Below, one piece after another: positions 34,860 to 46,694 of a stretch of 64,000 nt of DNA. The stretch is taken from the NCBI GenBank assembly GCA_003508835.1, contig PUFA01000084.1, forward strand, positions 3,038,001-3,102,000, given 5' to 3'. Position numbers and translations under genes: made by a program. Origin of the DNA: Eonycteris spelaea (taxonomy: Eukaryota; Chordata; Mammalia; Chiroptera; Pteropodidae). The stretch's first letter is position 1; each line of letters starts with the position of its first letter. Under the pieces are notes generated by a model. It was not told where the DNA came from. It searched no databases and saw only the letters and a list, made by a program, of their open reading frames with translations.

Positions 34860-35075
34860 AGGAAAGCAGCAACAGTGTAGTGTTCAGAGCCGAGTTCCGG
34901 AATCCCTGTTCTATTACTAGCTGTGCCCCCAGCCCCCGTTTCTTCTGATGAAATGGATGATGATATGGTACTATCCACTGCATGGGTTGTTCAAGGATTT
35001 AATGAGCTGATATAGGAAGAACCTTTAAAACAGCATCTTAATACAGACTCATAATGTGAACAAAAGTTATTGCTC
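34860..35075 (+). mobile_element. MIR SINE
   Basis: Sense MIR: 'cagtgtagtgttcagagccg', 'ctattactagctgtg', 'atgatatggtactatccact', 'gggttgttcaaggatttaat', 'gagctgatataggaaga', 'acaaaagttattgctca'. The usual 'cctcagtttcctcatctg' block is decayed. Confidence 0.85.
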
Positions 35076-35149
35076 AATAGTCAACTTTAATCCAGCCTCA
35101 CAAGTCATTTCTGTTCTTTCAACACACCAAGATTTTTTCTAACTCAAGA

Positions 35150-35452
35150 CACCCAAGTCTTTTTACTTGCTCGTCTCTCAATCCCCACTCCCCGCTCCAA
35201 TAATCATCCCCTGTGTAGCTTTACTTTATCCTTCAAGTCTTGCCAGTTGGAAGGTCTTTCATGACCACTGAATCTAAATGGCATATCTCCTTTTCAGCTC
35301 CATCTCAATATCTTGTCTGTTATTTACAGTGCTCATGAGACCTTGAAATTATTGGTTATTTGTTTCTTTAAATGTATATGATCTCTCCCAATAGACTGTG
35401 ATATCCTTTTGGGCAATAAGCATGTCCATTTTATTGACCATTAATTCCCTGC
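35150..35452 (+). mobile_element. L2 LINE 3' region
   Basis: Sense L2: 'tccttcaagtcttgccagtt', 'ggaaggtctttcatgaccac', 'tctcccaatagactgtgata', 'tccttttgggcaataagca'. These match the L2 3' part (family blocks ...ccttcaagtcccagctc..., ...gaggccttccctgaccac..., ...ctagactgtaagctcc...). Confidence 0.75.
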
Positions 35453-35454
35453 CC

Positions 35455-36090
35455 CAATTTATTTATTCAGTTTATGTTAATTAAGGCTTTGCTTTAGGTC
35501 AAGCACTTTTCTAGATACTGTAGATATGGTAATGAAACAAACAAACAAATCCCTGCCTTCACGCAGCTTATAATTCAGTTGGGAGCATAAACAATAAGCA
35601 ATTTAAGTAACAGAAATGTATAGTATAGTATATTGATAAGTATTAAGGAGAAGAGTAAAGCAAGAAAAAGGGATAGGGAGTGTTGAGGGAGGCGTTGCTA
35701 TTTTAGATAGGATGCCCAGAGGAGGTCTCCTTGTGGATAGGTACAGGAAGAGTACAAAAGGTAGAAAGAGAGCAAATACAAAGGTCCTGAGGTGGGAGTT
35801 CACCTGTTTTCCTGGAGGAACAGGGAAGAAGTCTTTGAGATGGAGCTGGGCAAGTGAAGAGAGTCTAACAGGAAATGGGTCAGAGAGAAAACTGAGGACT
35901 GTACACGGGGCTAATGTAACGACACAAACTTTTAGTCTGAATAGATTTCGGAGGCCTTCAAAGAGAATAATGATTTACATTTTAACAGGGTCATTCTGGA
36001 CATGGAGATGAGAATAGTTTGAAGACAGGCTAGAGCAGCAGAGACACTATTCCAAGAATTCAGGTGTAATGAAAATTCAGTAAATACTTG
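35455..36090 (-). mobile_element. L2 LINE 3' region, long
   Basis: Antisense L2 for over 600 bases: 'ttaggtcaagcacttttcta', 'aaatccctgccttcacgca', 'gcttataattcagttgggag', 'agggatagggagtgttgag', 'caaaggtcctgaggtggga', 'cattttaacagggtcattct', 'ttccaagaattcaggtgta'. The most complete L2 copy here. It faces the sense copy just upstream. Confidence 0.88.
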
Positions 36091-36094
36091 AGAA

Positions 36095-37990
36095 TAAATG
36101 AATAAGTAAATGCCATTTGTGCAAGTTCTTAGAAGACTGTGAGTCTCTAGTTTGGGTGTCAGAGCACCAATGTTATGGAATCAGGGCTTCTTACACCCAC
36201 CTGAGTTTCTTTGTATTCTGGTAATATCAGCCCTGTCTCCATCAACCTCAGAGCTGCAAAAGACGAAATGTTGGTGATGATGGATAAAGCCAGAGAAATT
36301 TATGATACAAGACACTACGCCAGTGTTGCTCTAAAGGATGCCTTGCTTTTGATCTGTGAAACAGGCATTTCTTTCTCCTTTATCACCTAGCAGCAAAATG
36401 AGCATCATTTTTAATACAGAGAGAAAATAGGGAGACAAAAAGAAGTAGGGGAAAATAAAGAACAAGAAAGTGCTGTCAGCATTTAGAGTGTCAGCAAGAG
36501 CCATTGGTCATCAGGGTTCTGACTCGGATGAACTTGTCTTTTTACTTTCTTATTCTTGAAACAAAGGAGGACAGTCTTAGTGTTTTCACCACTTATGAAT
36601 GCCTTTGTCTAGTGTTTCTTCTTCAAAATAAATTGCTAAATATTTAACTACCAGCGTAATGTCATTAATCTATAATGGCAACAATGACTTCAAAAATAAC
36701 TAGGTCTTTGAGATTTCTCAACCATAATCCATTTAAAAATTCCACATTAGTATTAATAAATGGAGAAAGATCTGAAGCTCTTTTTAGACAAGAATATTTC
36801 TGATCATCTGACATAATGAAAAAATTCCTTTATAGTTCCATAAAATCTAAACACTAAAGTAATATAAACTTACACTCAAAAGAATAAAAATTTTAACAAA
36901 TGATGGGTCAAAGATAACAATACTATTTTTGAATCTATGGTATTAGGTCTGTGGTTTCATTAATAAAACATGTCCTGTTCATTTTGCATAGCTTCCTCAC
37001 CTCCAGTTTTTCTCCAGAGTTAAGAGAAGAGCATTCGTGGGAGGTGTGTTGGGGAAGTGAGGAAAATGTATAAAGTAGTCCCCTGCATTGATGACCAAAG
37101 AGTTATTGGAATCTAATCATTCTTCCTGTTTTTCATGGCATAGAAATTTCTCCTTTGGTTTAAAGTGAATCTTTCTGAGTTGATGATCAGATTTTTAAAA
37201 TAAAAAATGAGACCCAAAAAAGTTGTTCCTGCCAACATTAGAAGGAAAAATGTTTTAAAGGCACAGCTGAGCCTTTAAGCTCTGAATAACAGAAAAGATT
37301 TCCTTCTTTTCAGATATACCCACATACTTACAGAATGAGCATTGCAAAGGTGATGAGTTAATGGTGTATTGTGTCACAATCCAACCCTAATAATCTGACC
37401 ATTTTTATTAATCCAATCTTCCACAAAAGACTTGGAAACATTTTCTAAAGCTTTCCTGCTTTCATTTATTTTCTATCAGAGTCGGTACCCATTTTCTAGA
37501 AGACGGCGATAGGTTGTAAGAATGTTCTCTGTGGGAATGATTGAGCACTATGCCAAAGTTGATGATGTTTCTGCCTAACACCCATATGTCTTAAGTTTCC
37601 CAAATGGACATATAAAACATAATATATTGCTGTTTCTTACAAAAGCCTGCACTTGCAGAATATTTCTGGTAGTAAGCATCGCAGGCCAGTACTCATTCAC
37701 GTCCTGACTACTGTAGGATATTTAAAGATCTGAAATAGCAGATAAGTGGAGGGAAATAATGCACAGAGAGAGAAGCACAGTAAAGAAGAGGGGGGAATGA
37801 AATAGATGTGAGGACATTGAGAATGAGCAGCAAGTGAGAATAAAGAGGAAGAAAGTAATAGAGACATTTTTATTTACTTTTTTATCATGCAATATTTCTA
37901 AAAGCATTAGCACACTGCCTCATGTACTGAGCTCCTTCTGCTAGAAATTAAAGAGAAAAACTACAAATAAAATATAATGTAAAGGTGAAG
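36095..37990. other. No gene recognised
   Basis: Unassigned. Purine-biased segments occur at 36410-36480 and 37735-37865. No coding-like frames. Confidence 0.55.
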
Positions 37991-37995
37991 AAAGG

Positions 37996-38022
37996 TTTTT
38001 TTTGTTTGTTTTTTGTTTTTTT
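37996..38022. repeat. T-rich simple repeat
   Basis: T-runs split by single G bases. Confidence 0.85.
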
Positions 38023-39675
38023 AAAAGAAAGACGGGGTAGAACAAAGTAGTAGTTTGTAAGGTGATAAAATTGAAAGATGCAGGTGATTTGAGGAAGAAA
38101 GAGATGTATGGTGAGAGACTGGAAGTCAAGAAAAGAGAAAGAGGGAGCTCTGAAAGAAGCAACAAATAGAAAAACAAAAAAGAGACAGAGGCACTTATGA
38201 TAGCTGGGAACAGCTTGAAAAAGGTCACATATGCCCTCTGGGTTCCCATCCACACCAGAGCTGCAGTGGACTGCCAGGGCAGATAAACAAGGGAGAGTGG
38301 GATTGAATACAATTTACAACTTGCTTGTCATCTGGGAAGGGAGCTGAGTGAAATCGCACTCAGTTTGTTAGGACCTAGAGGGGGACACAATTTGACCTCA
38401 TTAGCAAATAGCAAATGAAGAAGGACACCCCTAATTCAGCCTTCCTTGGGAGACCGAGTCCTGTGCTGTATTGGCTATGTTCTGGCATTAGAGCCTTCTT
38501 TCCTTTCCAGTAGAGTTTGTGTGCTGGGTTCCAGTTAACTATGGTGACATGGAAGCGACATTCTTTAAAAAATGCAGAGTTTCTCAGCTGAAATATTTTG
38601 TGCTTTGAAATTTTGAAAAATAAACCAACAAAATCCACAACAATAACATGTTATCTAACTGTGTGTAGACTTCTTTCTGGAGAGCTAACTCCTTTTAGAT
38701 AGATACTAGCCTATGAAAATGTGAATACAGTGAGCAAGACAACTTTTATTAAGGATTTTCCTCATCTTAGAAACCAGCACATTTAAATAAAGTCTTGGAT
38801 GAGGAAAAAATGCACAGATGTGTGGAGATCAACAACAGAGGGTGACATTCAACATAGCTAAATTGTTTTCATTTTACTTCAGATGCTCAGTGCCTTTCTC
38901 ATTCCCACACATTATGGAAAAACCATAATTCTCATCTTAAAAGTAAACCATGATTTTTGCAGATAGGAGGCCTGGCTGTATAAGGGGGTATATCTCACCC
39001 AGCCAAAACAGTTCTTAGCAAGAATGTGATTTAGCTTCATATGTTTTAATCTTAGTCACATTTTTGACAGTGCACCTGGTATCATAACGGTAGCTCAGAC
39101 CGCTGATATTTGATGGATGTCAATATTCTGTTTAAAAGCCTGTGAAATACTGCCCGTTGTCCCGGAAAGGGATATTAGACTGGAAAGAGACATTGTTTCC
39201 CAAAGCTAATTTCCAAAGATCAGAGTAAAAGAATGGCCATCCGATTATGAGGACATATGATCAAATTATTTTTCATGTTGGCTTAGGGCTCTGTGGAAGG
39301 TAGGAGTAGAATGGGAGTTGGAGAACTGATGAGATTGTGGGACTTGGAAACGAGGGTAGGGGGAATCTAGAGTTTTGTATTTTAGTCACTATTTTATTCA
39401 AGTAACAATCTACAGATTCCAAAATCTGTATGTGGCCTAAATGACAAGTAGCAGGAAACTATGTCCCACAAAGGTGCCTTCTTCATCCTTGTGCCCCAGG
39501 GATGCCATCAATATCGTCTATTTCTGGTTTCAAAGTCAGCAGATCCTCCCTATGGAGCAGGAGATGTGATGGGACAGCAAGCATTGTCGTAGTTGTGGAA
39601 CTCTGCCATTCCATTGGTGCTCTCTCAACTCATTGATAGCTCAGTGTATCAGAATCAGAAAAATTAAATCAATCC
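38023..39675. other. No gene recognised
   Basis: 38060-38200 is purine-biased, which opens the 123- and 101-codon minus-strand frames at 37941-38312. Their Phe/Leu/Ser-rich composition marks them as artefacts. 39090-39170 keeps several CpGs but shows no motif that I can name. Confidence 0.5.
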
Positions 39676-39676
39676 C

Positions 39677-39786
39677 TTTTCCTTCCTTCCCTTCCTTCCT
39701 TCCTTCCTTCCTTCCTTCCTGCCTTCCTTCCTTCCTTCCTTCCTTCCTTCCTTCCTTCCTTCCTTCCTTCCTTCCTTTCTTCCTTC
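39677..39786. repeat. (CCTT)n tetranucleotide array
   Basis: Over 100 bases of CCTT units with one G interruption at 39721. Same motif as the 12361-12459 array but on the opposite strand. Confidence 0.97.
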
Positions 39787-39789
39787 ATT

Positions 39790-40630
39790 TTTTCCTAGGG
39801 TGCCAATATTTCACCAGCGTTTCTGTGCTTGGCAAAATGCATAACTCTAAATGCACACATGCACATACTGTACCCAGATAAGTACAAATGTAGTAAAGAA
39901 TGTAAAAATGTTCTTTTAAAGTATCGTTTGGGTAAGATATCAGAGATACAGGAAAAGAAAAAAAAAAAATTAGTCCCTTACTTGATTATGCTCAGACTGG
40001 AGGAAAAACTATAGGGGTCACATAAGATAGTGCTTATCTCTACAGACAGTTTAAGGAAATTGGTTTAAAAAATTGACAGTGGTTCAAATGGGCATTCTGG
40101 GATGCTCTGATGTTCAAGACTAAAAGAAACTGGATAGAAATGGAATGGTAAAGCCAGAATGACTTCCCCCTTCCACTGAATCTTGCTCATCTGCCGGTGA
40201 GAGACAGACTTGCTGCTGTACTTTTTTTCATGAAGGGTGGAAACTGCCTAATTTTCGTTATTAGAGGTGTATCTAAGATGACTACTCATGAGAGCAGCTC
40301 CTTCAACATTCAGTTCTCTAACTTAAATGATCCATGAGCCAGCGCAGCTTCCCTTCTTCTCGCTTTCTGAACTAGTTCTATATAATCTACTGCAGAAATG
40401 GCGATACAGTCTCTTCTGAGACAAGCTTGAGTTCTCTGTTTTCCTGTGACTTTGAAACTTTGAAGTTTCCAATTCACTTTGCTTTTCTCGAAACTTACTA
40501 GTTAGTGGCGATCTGAGTAGGAATGAGTATACATGCAGAAAGAGAAAAAATAAGTAGACAGGAAGATAAACAGTGTTTTTGGTTACCACAGCAAGTAGCA
40601 GTGGAAAAAAAGGAAAAAGCTACAGCCGCA
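39790..40630. other. No gene recognised
   Basis: Unassigned, with an A13-type run at 39957-39969. The 88-codon minus-strand frame at 40323-40589 is unrecognised. Confidence 0.55.
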
Positions 40631-40631
40631 A

Positions 40632-40632
<1 letters not shown>

Positions 40633-40664
<32 letters not shown>
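40633..40664. repeat. A32 run
   Basis: Pure poly(A) of 32 bases, followed by a purine-rich patch. No SINE or processed-transcript body recognised upstream. Confidence 0.95.
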
Positions 40665-40669
<5 letters not shown>

Positions 40670-43600
40670 GGAAGTCAACAGGACTGTTATAACAATAGAA
40701 AGAAATGGTTAGAGAGGCGGGCGAAGGAGGGACGATGACTGAGAAATGAAACACAAATCCAAGTGAGTAAATGAGCCTGGAAGAGAAACCCATTCAGGGG
40801 ACAGAAGGTGAGTGAAAAAGAGGAAAGATATGTAAGTGGTGCCCTAAATATATTTCTGTGAAATTTTCAAAGGTCAGTTGAAGAAGACAGTTTATTGTTG
40901 GAACAATTAAAATCAATAGGAAGAAACAATAGAAAATAAAGTAGATTCACCTGTGGAGAGTTGAAAATGTATAAGAATCACTGCAAATAAAGAGAAGCAG
41001 CATAACATAAATTGGCCTTCCTCCATTTACCACCTCACCTCCATTCCACATCCTGATCCCTCTGCACACGTGGAATATATATTTCTATTTTTTTGTACAT
41101 TTAACTGTAATTTTTTTCTGGAAAAGAAAGAAAAACGATGTTTAGAAATATCCATCTACCATAGGGAAACAGCAATTTCAACTCCTGTTTAAAACATCAC
41201 AAATATGAGGTCTCTTGACAGTTATTTAACCTACGATGACAAGTTAGTAACTTCAAAAAAGAAATAAAAACTGCAAGTTTATTTATTTTACATGCCACAT
41301 GCTCTTCATAAATAAATAAGTACTTACAGAAACTTATTCCTTTGCTATTATTTACCCGTCACTCAAACTTGTCTTTCTGTAAAAGATTGTAATGTCAAAA
41401 ATCCACAGTTTTATTAATTCGATGTTAGCCGATTTTGTGAAAAAAGGCGGTAAAAGGAGGAAGGTGTTCTTTATCGTGTCAAACCTGAAAAGCCTACCCC
41501 TGTTAATCCCAAGAGGTCTTTGGATCTGCTAGCAGCATCCCTGGTTTTCCTGGGTCTTAGAAACATGCTTTCTGGTTTCCAGTCAGCATCAGAGGGGCAC
41601 TGAGAGATGACTGTCACGTTTGCTCCTCTGAGGACTGTAGTCCCAGTTCACTAATCAGAGTGGGGGTTGATCAGAGAGGGAAAAACCCAGCCTTGGGTTT
41701 TAAACTGTTTTATGGAATCATGCCTTACTTCCCTACGTCTTCTAAGCCAAGGTAGCCGTAGCTGGGCTCTATGTAGCTATTCCGGTCTTTCTCTTTTTTC
41801 TTGATGTGTAACTTTAAACAACGCTGGGCTTTTTGAGGTGAGGTGTGGAGAGGTACACTCCCCACGTGGATCACTTGCAGTTACAACCACAATTGAATTA
41901 CAATGCATAATTGTCTTCATAAAGCATTCATTCATTCATTCATTCAGTAACCGAAATATCTTACCGAGAAAATATGCAATAATCTGTTTCTACTTGGTAA
42001 AAGATAAAGAGTTCTGTGTAGTGTTTTGAATATATAGGTAAAGAGTCCTATGTAATATTTTATTTACACATGTATTAGCCACACCAAGCCCATCAAAATT
42101 TTGCCATTTCTACTAGGAAATTATTGGTGTGTATATGAGGATATGAGTGTTTGTGTATAAATAATAAGAATTGGCTTTAATTCATAACCCTGGAAGGAAT
42201 TGTAGCATGTGGAGAATGTTGGCTTCCCCATGTAAATGTACAAAATTTGCTACAAGAAGCTAGATTATTCATCTGTAAATGGCACACATAATACCTCTCT
42301 TGCTATCATACTCTGGAAAAGGGTCTAACACTTCTTATTTGATGGCAGCTCTTAATGTGGTTAATAACAGCACCTGCCCTAGGGAAGAACTCTGTTTTAT
42401 GTCCAAATTTCACAAAGACATCTAGTGTCCTGGCCTTTTTGGGGTACCCTTGGCTGGTCCTCACCCTACTCCATCCCTACTCAAGCAGCTGCCTCTCATT
42501 TAATATTGCCAGCTTCTCTATGAGGAACAGAGAGCCCCAAAATAAGGTACATAGACTCCCACTCTCACCATATTTAAAGCTGGCACACATCAAAGAAACA
42601 GCTCGGTCACAGGAGACAGTTTCTCCAAAAGAAGAGAGAAATTACTAGCAATTTTAAAAATTAGTGTGTTTTTTTAGGAATATAGGAATGAGGATCTATT
42701 ACCAAACTAAGCTTTTGAAGGATGCTATGAAATGGAAGAATGAGAATTAACAACCAGTCATGGGAGGGAAAAGTTTCAGGCTGACCAAGATGAAGTAGAG
42801 AAACTTCCAAAGATAGTCAAGAAAGGAGACTATAAATTACAGGGGGCTGCAAGGCTGCGGAAGGCTTGGATCAGGACCCAAGCCACTGAAATGCACGCAC
42901 ACAGCCCATTCTTAATAGAATTGAATCTAAAATTTTCCCATAACTGGGATTTTATGGGTGTATGCATGCACGCTATGCACTAACTTAACAAATCAGATAG
43001 CTGGTTTGGGGGGAATGTGGGTACAACATGTGTTGTAATAACCCCACTGTGCCACACACGCTCCTTCCCCCTCCTCCAATGCCAACACACAATGATAACT
43101 TGAGAACTAAATGCATAACAAAGTGAGCTAAATTTGAAAGTGTAAAATAAATGCAAAGCATATAGAGCCTTCAGAAATACGTACCATATAAACTTCACAT
43201 AGTCATGGAAGCTTGTCTTTTCCCTTGTTCTTTGTAATTTATTCTTTATACTCTCCTATATTATAGAAGTCTATAAAGTGTTTGAAGGATATACAATTTG
43301 TATGAAAGAGGCTATAGAAAAGAAAGAAGATTCATTCTAAACATATATAACCTGCAATTTTTTTTTTTTTTTTTTGCCAGTATGTCACAGAGGAAGAAAG
43401 TGAGCCTTACCTGATATACAGTGTTGGGCTTAAAAGTCAATGGGAAAGGTTCATAGGGATCAGCAGCCAATTTATGTTTCATACGTTGTATATTAATTTG
43501 AAAAATATTTTCAAATGTTTTATGCTAAGTAGTCTCAAATCAATTGCAGTGCCATCATTATTAGAAAAAAAACCCAAAATACTATTTCTGCCTCTTTTCA

Positions 43601-44385
43601 AGGTTAAATTGCAGATATGCTTACCTGTTTGTTTTTGTGGCTTTGCCTTTTTCTAAAATGTTAAGGAGCAAGCCCTAAAAGGCAGACAGAATAAAGGAGG
43701 CAGTGAGCAGAACTTAGCTCCTCCCCAAGGTCACATTTCACCATAATGACTCCTCTTCACGTTCCAATATAGAGTGCTGGAGTGAAATGGCCTCAGTGTG
43801 GTCTGAACTTGGAACTTTTTCTAATTAAATTTTGAAGTGTTTAGTATGTTTTCATTTTGATTTTCTAATTTGATAGGTCTCATTTGTGTCATTATTATAG
43901 ATTTTTTAAAACCCTTGCTTTGGTTATTAATCTCTCAGATTGTCCCAGACCAAGTCATTATGCTTTGATCTGCATATAACAGAGAGAGAATTGGAGGAAT
44001 CCACCAGATAATTTAAGTCCAAGTAGCATGGTTGTCAGAAAAAGCCTCCATTTGAGATGTGTAGTTTACATAAATTGAGTGATACCCTGACCCTCCACTT
44101 CTCTGAAGGCAGCCATACTCTTAAACATTGGGGAACTGATCTTCATTCTGATGATTTATGGAAAATCTGGGAGTGGGGGATTTACAGTTTCGAGATTATG
44201 ATTTATTATTCCAATATGAAAAAACCCTGTCATGTCTAGGGATCAGTTATATCTATTGAACAGTTACCCATATAATTCAAAGAAAATCTTTGTTAGCCCA
44301 GTTCTCAATTTGCTCTTCAGGATATTTTGGGGAGGGGTCAAGTGAGTTCTGCTGCTGATGTAAATCATCAGAGGGCTCTTCTTCA
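40665..44385. other. No gene recognised; minor repeats
   Basis: Long unique-looking stretch. (ATTC)5 at 41926-41946 and T18 at 43358-43375. The 97-codon frame at 42355-42648 has no domain. 41380-41660 has somewhat higher CpG and could hide a conserved element. Confidence 0.5.
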
Positions 44386-44389
44386 TAAT

Positions 44390-45004
44390 TTATGACAAAC
44401 AGAATCCTAGATCTGTAGCCTGAAAATTGACCAGAATATTGCTTATAAAATTCTGTTTACTATGACGTCTTAAACAAATTTGGAGTTCCTTGCGAATTAA
44501 AGAGGTCAGATTAACAGATAATATAGTAGAACTATAACAGGAACCTGGAAAAGTGAACTCCTTTATTTCATGTGTCTCTGGGTCACTTCTTGATTTCAGT
44601 TGAGGATACAAGGAACATCTCATGCCTGTGGACTCCTTGATGGGGAAACAGTGTTTTATCTTTTTTGAGAAAGTTAAAACTTTCCTCAGCTCACATATTG
44701 ATCTGGGAACTGGCCTCCCCTTCACAAAATGCCCTGTCCCCATGACCTCTTTTATAGAATGGGTGTCCTGTGAGTTGCTGGGGGAAGTGATAATAGATCT
44801 GGAATAATGTGTCTTCTGGAGGGGTAGCTTTCCTAAGTGAGTTGTGCCTCTTAAGGAAACTGAAAAGAGAACTCTGGAAATAGCATCACAAAGTAGCCTG
44901 AGGCAGGCTAGGAGCAAGAGAAGGTAGGGTGGGGACTGACAGGTGATGTGTGATTGTGTATTTGGTAGAAAGTAATTATCATTGGAGGGCCTTGGTATAC
45001 ACAC
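44390..45004 (-). other. 204-codon open frame, coding status doubtful
   Basis: The longest uninterrupted frame in the window. It opens with GTG, not ATG. The first in-frame ATG is codon 88 (44743), leaving about 117 codons. The peptide has a hydrophobic Leu stretch near residues 27-38 and is otherwise Ser/Leu/Lys-rich with no domain that I recognise. No splice or poly(A) context is evident. It does not overlap a transposon that I can name. It could be chance, a piece of an undetected old element or an lncRNA exon. Confidence 0.2.
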
Positions 45005-45555
45005 ACGTTAAACTCTTATTTGATAATTACTAAGCATATGCACATCAACTCATTAATATTGCTCAGTCTGTAGAAGGATAAAAATGTTCATAAATTATAA
45101 ACAAGGATTTTGTAGTAAGAAATATTAAATATATCATTCATATTCACCCAGAGAGAATAAAAGTCTATAGTAAAATTGTTTGAGGTACTAATTTAACTGA
45201 GTCCTACGACCTATTCTTTATTAACTTCCATTATTTTTTTCTGAAGAGATCAGATCTTCTTTACATAAGCTATATATTGTATAATGTTAATACTTTAAAT
45301 TGCTACATTACCAATTATCCCCCTACCCTCAATGCAACTAGCATAGGTCAAAAGACAATTAAGATTAGTTGATGGTAAGTTGGAAGAACCCATAATATTC
45401 TCTCCTGTGTACTAGAAAGTTAATTGGATAATGCCACTGTATTTATCAGAGGCTTTCAGTACAAAATATACAGTATGTTTGCATGTGGGAACTTTCCCAT
45501 TTCTCTTCCTCCATGCTGGCTTTAGAAACTTTTTTGTCCAAAACATTGGATGCCA
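45005..45555. other. Unassigned DNA
   Basis: AT-rich, with no recognisable repeat or frame. Confidence 0.6.
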
Positions 45556-45557
45556 AT

Positions 45558-45840
45558 AATAGGCATTATTAAGTCCCTACAGTTTCCCCCAGGCACTATG
45601 CTGGATGTTGGGGACACAAAGATGATTAAGACATCATCTCTTTATAAAGAGTAGCAGACATGAAATACAATGCAATATTAAGTGATAAGTTCCATAATAG
45701 AGGAGGGTTCAAGGTGCAATTGAAACCAAATGAGGGAGTAAACTTCCAAACTTAAAGTACTAGGAGCAATGAGTAAAGGGAGAAGTAAAGGAAAGCTTCA
45801 TAACAGAGGAGACTCTTCGGAAAGATTAGTGATAGCCTAA
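45558..45840 (-). mobile_element. L2 LINE fragment
   Basis: Antisense L2: 'cccccaggcactatgctgga', 'tgttggggacacaaagatga', 'agtgataagttccataatag', 'gaggagactcttcggaaaga'. Confidence 0.7.
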
Positions 45841-45844
45841 CCTA

Positions 45845-46585
45845 CTGTCTTTGGTCTCAGTAGCAAAAGGGAGGTAAGGAAGTGAAGAATGGACTAAAAG
45901 ATACTTATTCAAGTAACCTCTCCATAAAAGAAAGGGGAAGGACAGAAGGTAGAAATGACTGAACATGGAAACATAAGTTGCAGGCCTGTTTCCACACATC
46001 TGCTAAGTAGAGTATGACTGAGAATCCCTTTGTGGTAGTGATCTCATACCACTGTTGCTAATGTAACCCAGAAACTGGAGTCTGTAGGAAGGTATCTCCA
46101 TTTGTTGCTTGCTCTGCAACTGTGTCTAAATAATGCTACTTTGCTACCAGAATAAAGAAAGTAATCACTGTTGGCTACGGATTTCGATTTATCGATGTTC
46201 TTAGATAATATTAATGGAGGTGCCATAGACTGCAAGCAACCACATTGGGTGCTTAAAAATAGGTTTGAGGGAAAGACTCCCATACAATAACAATTCCAGC
46301 AATCACAGGCAATTACTGCAGATGCACATAGAACAAAAAGGAAGTTTAACATGAACAGACAGACTTATACCTTTTGAAGAAGGATAATGTTGTAGGGTTC
46401 AGAATATTATGCCCTAGCTGTGAAATATATTCTAAGGAAAATGTCTGAATTTACTCAATCTCAGAGTGCATAGCTTATTCTATGAAATGCCAATTTGCTG
46501 GATGAGGAGAGGAGATATGATTTCCTCTAAAACAGTATGCACAGTATGAGAGCTAGATTACAAACTGTGTATCTAAAACCATCAC
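45845..46585. other. No gene recognised
   Basis: The 102-codon minus-strand frame at 46044-46352 has no recognised domain. 46170-46340 is repeat-free. Confidence 0.5.
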
Positions 46586-46589
46586 TTTT

Positions 46590-46690
46590 AGGTTTGGAAA
46601 CAACCCTGTGCAGGTCAGGCACTGAGTTAACCCTTGGAAGTACAAGGACAGGCAAGTGCTGGGTTCACAAGAAACTTCGGTTCTGGTCAG
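46590..46690 (-). mobile_element. L2-like fragment
   Basis: 'gtgcaggtcaggcactgagt' and 'cttggaagtacaaggacagg' weakly follow an antisense L2 end. Confidence 0.4.
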
Positions 46691-46694
46691 TGCT

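Noticed and set aside
37941..38312. 123-codon minus-strand frame
   Set aside because: Antisense of a purine-rich tract and a T-run; hydrophobic low-complexity peptide without homology that I know.
39633..39881. 82-codon plus-strand frame
   Set aside because: Mostly the (CCTT)n array read as Pro/Ser/Phe/Leu repeats.
40633..40664. Poly(A) as the tail of a processed pseudogene or SINE
   Set aside because: The upstream 200 bases contain no open frame, pol III boxes or SINE consensus that I recognise, and no flanking duplication.
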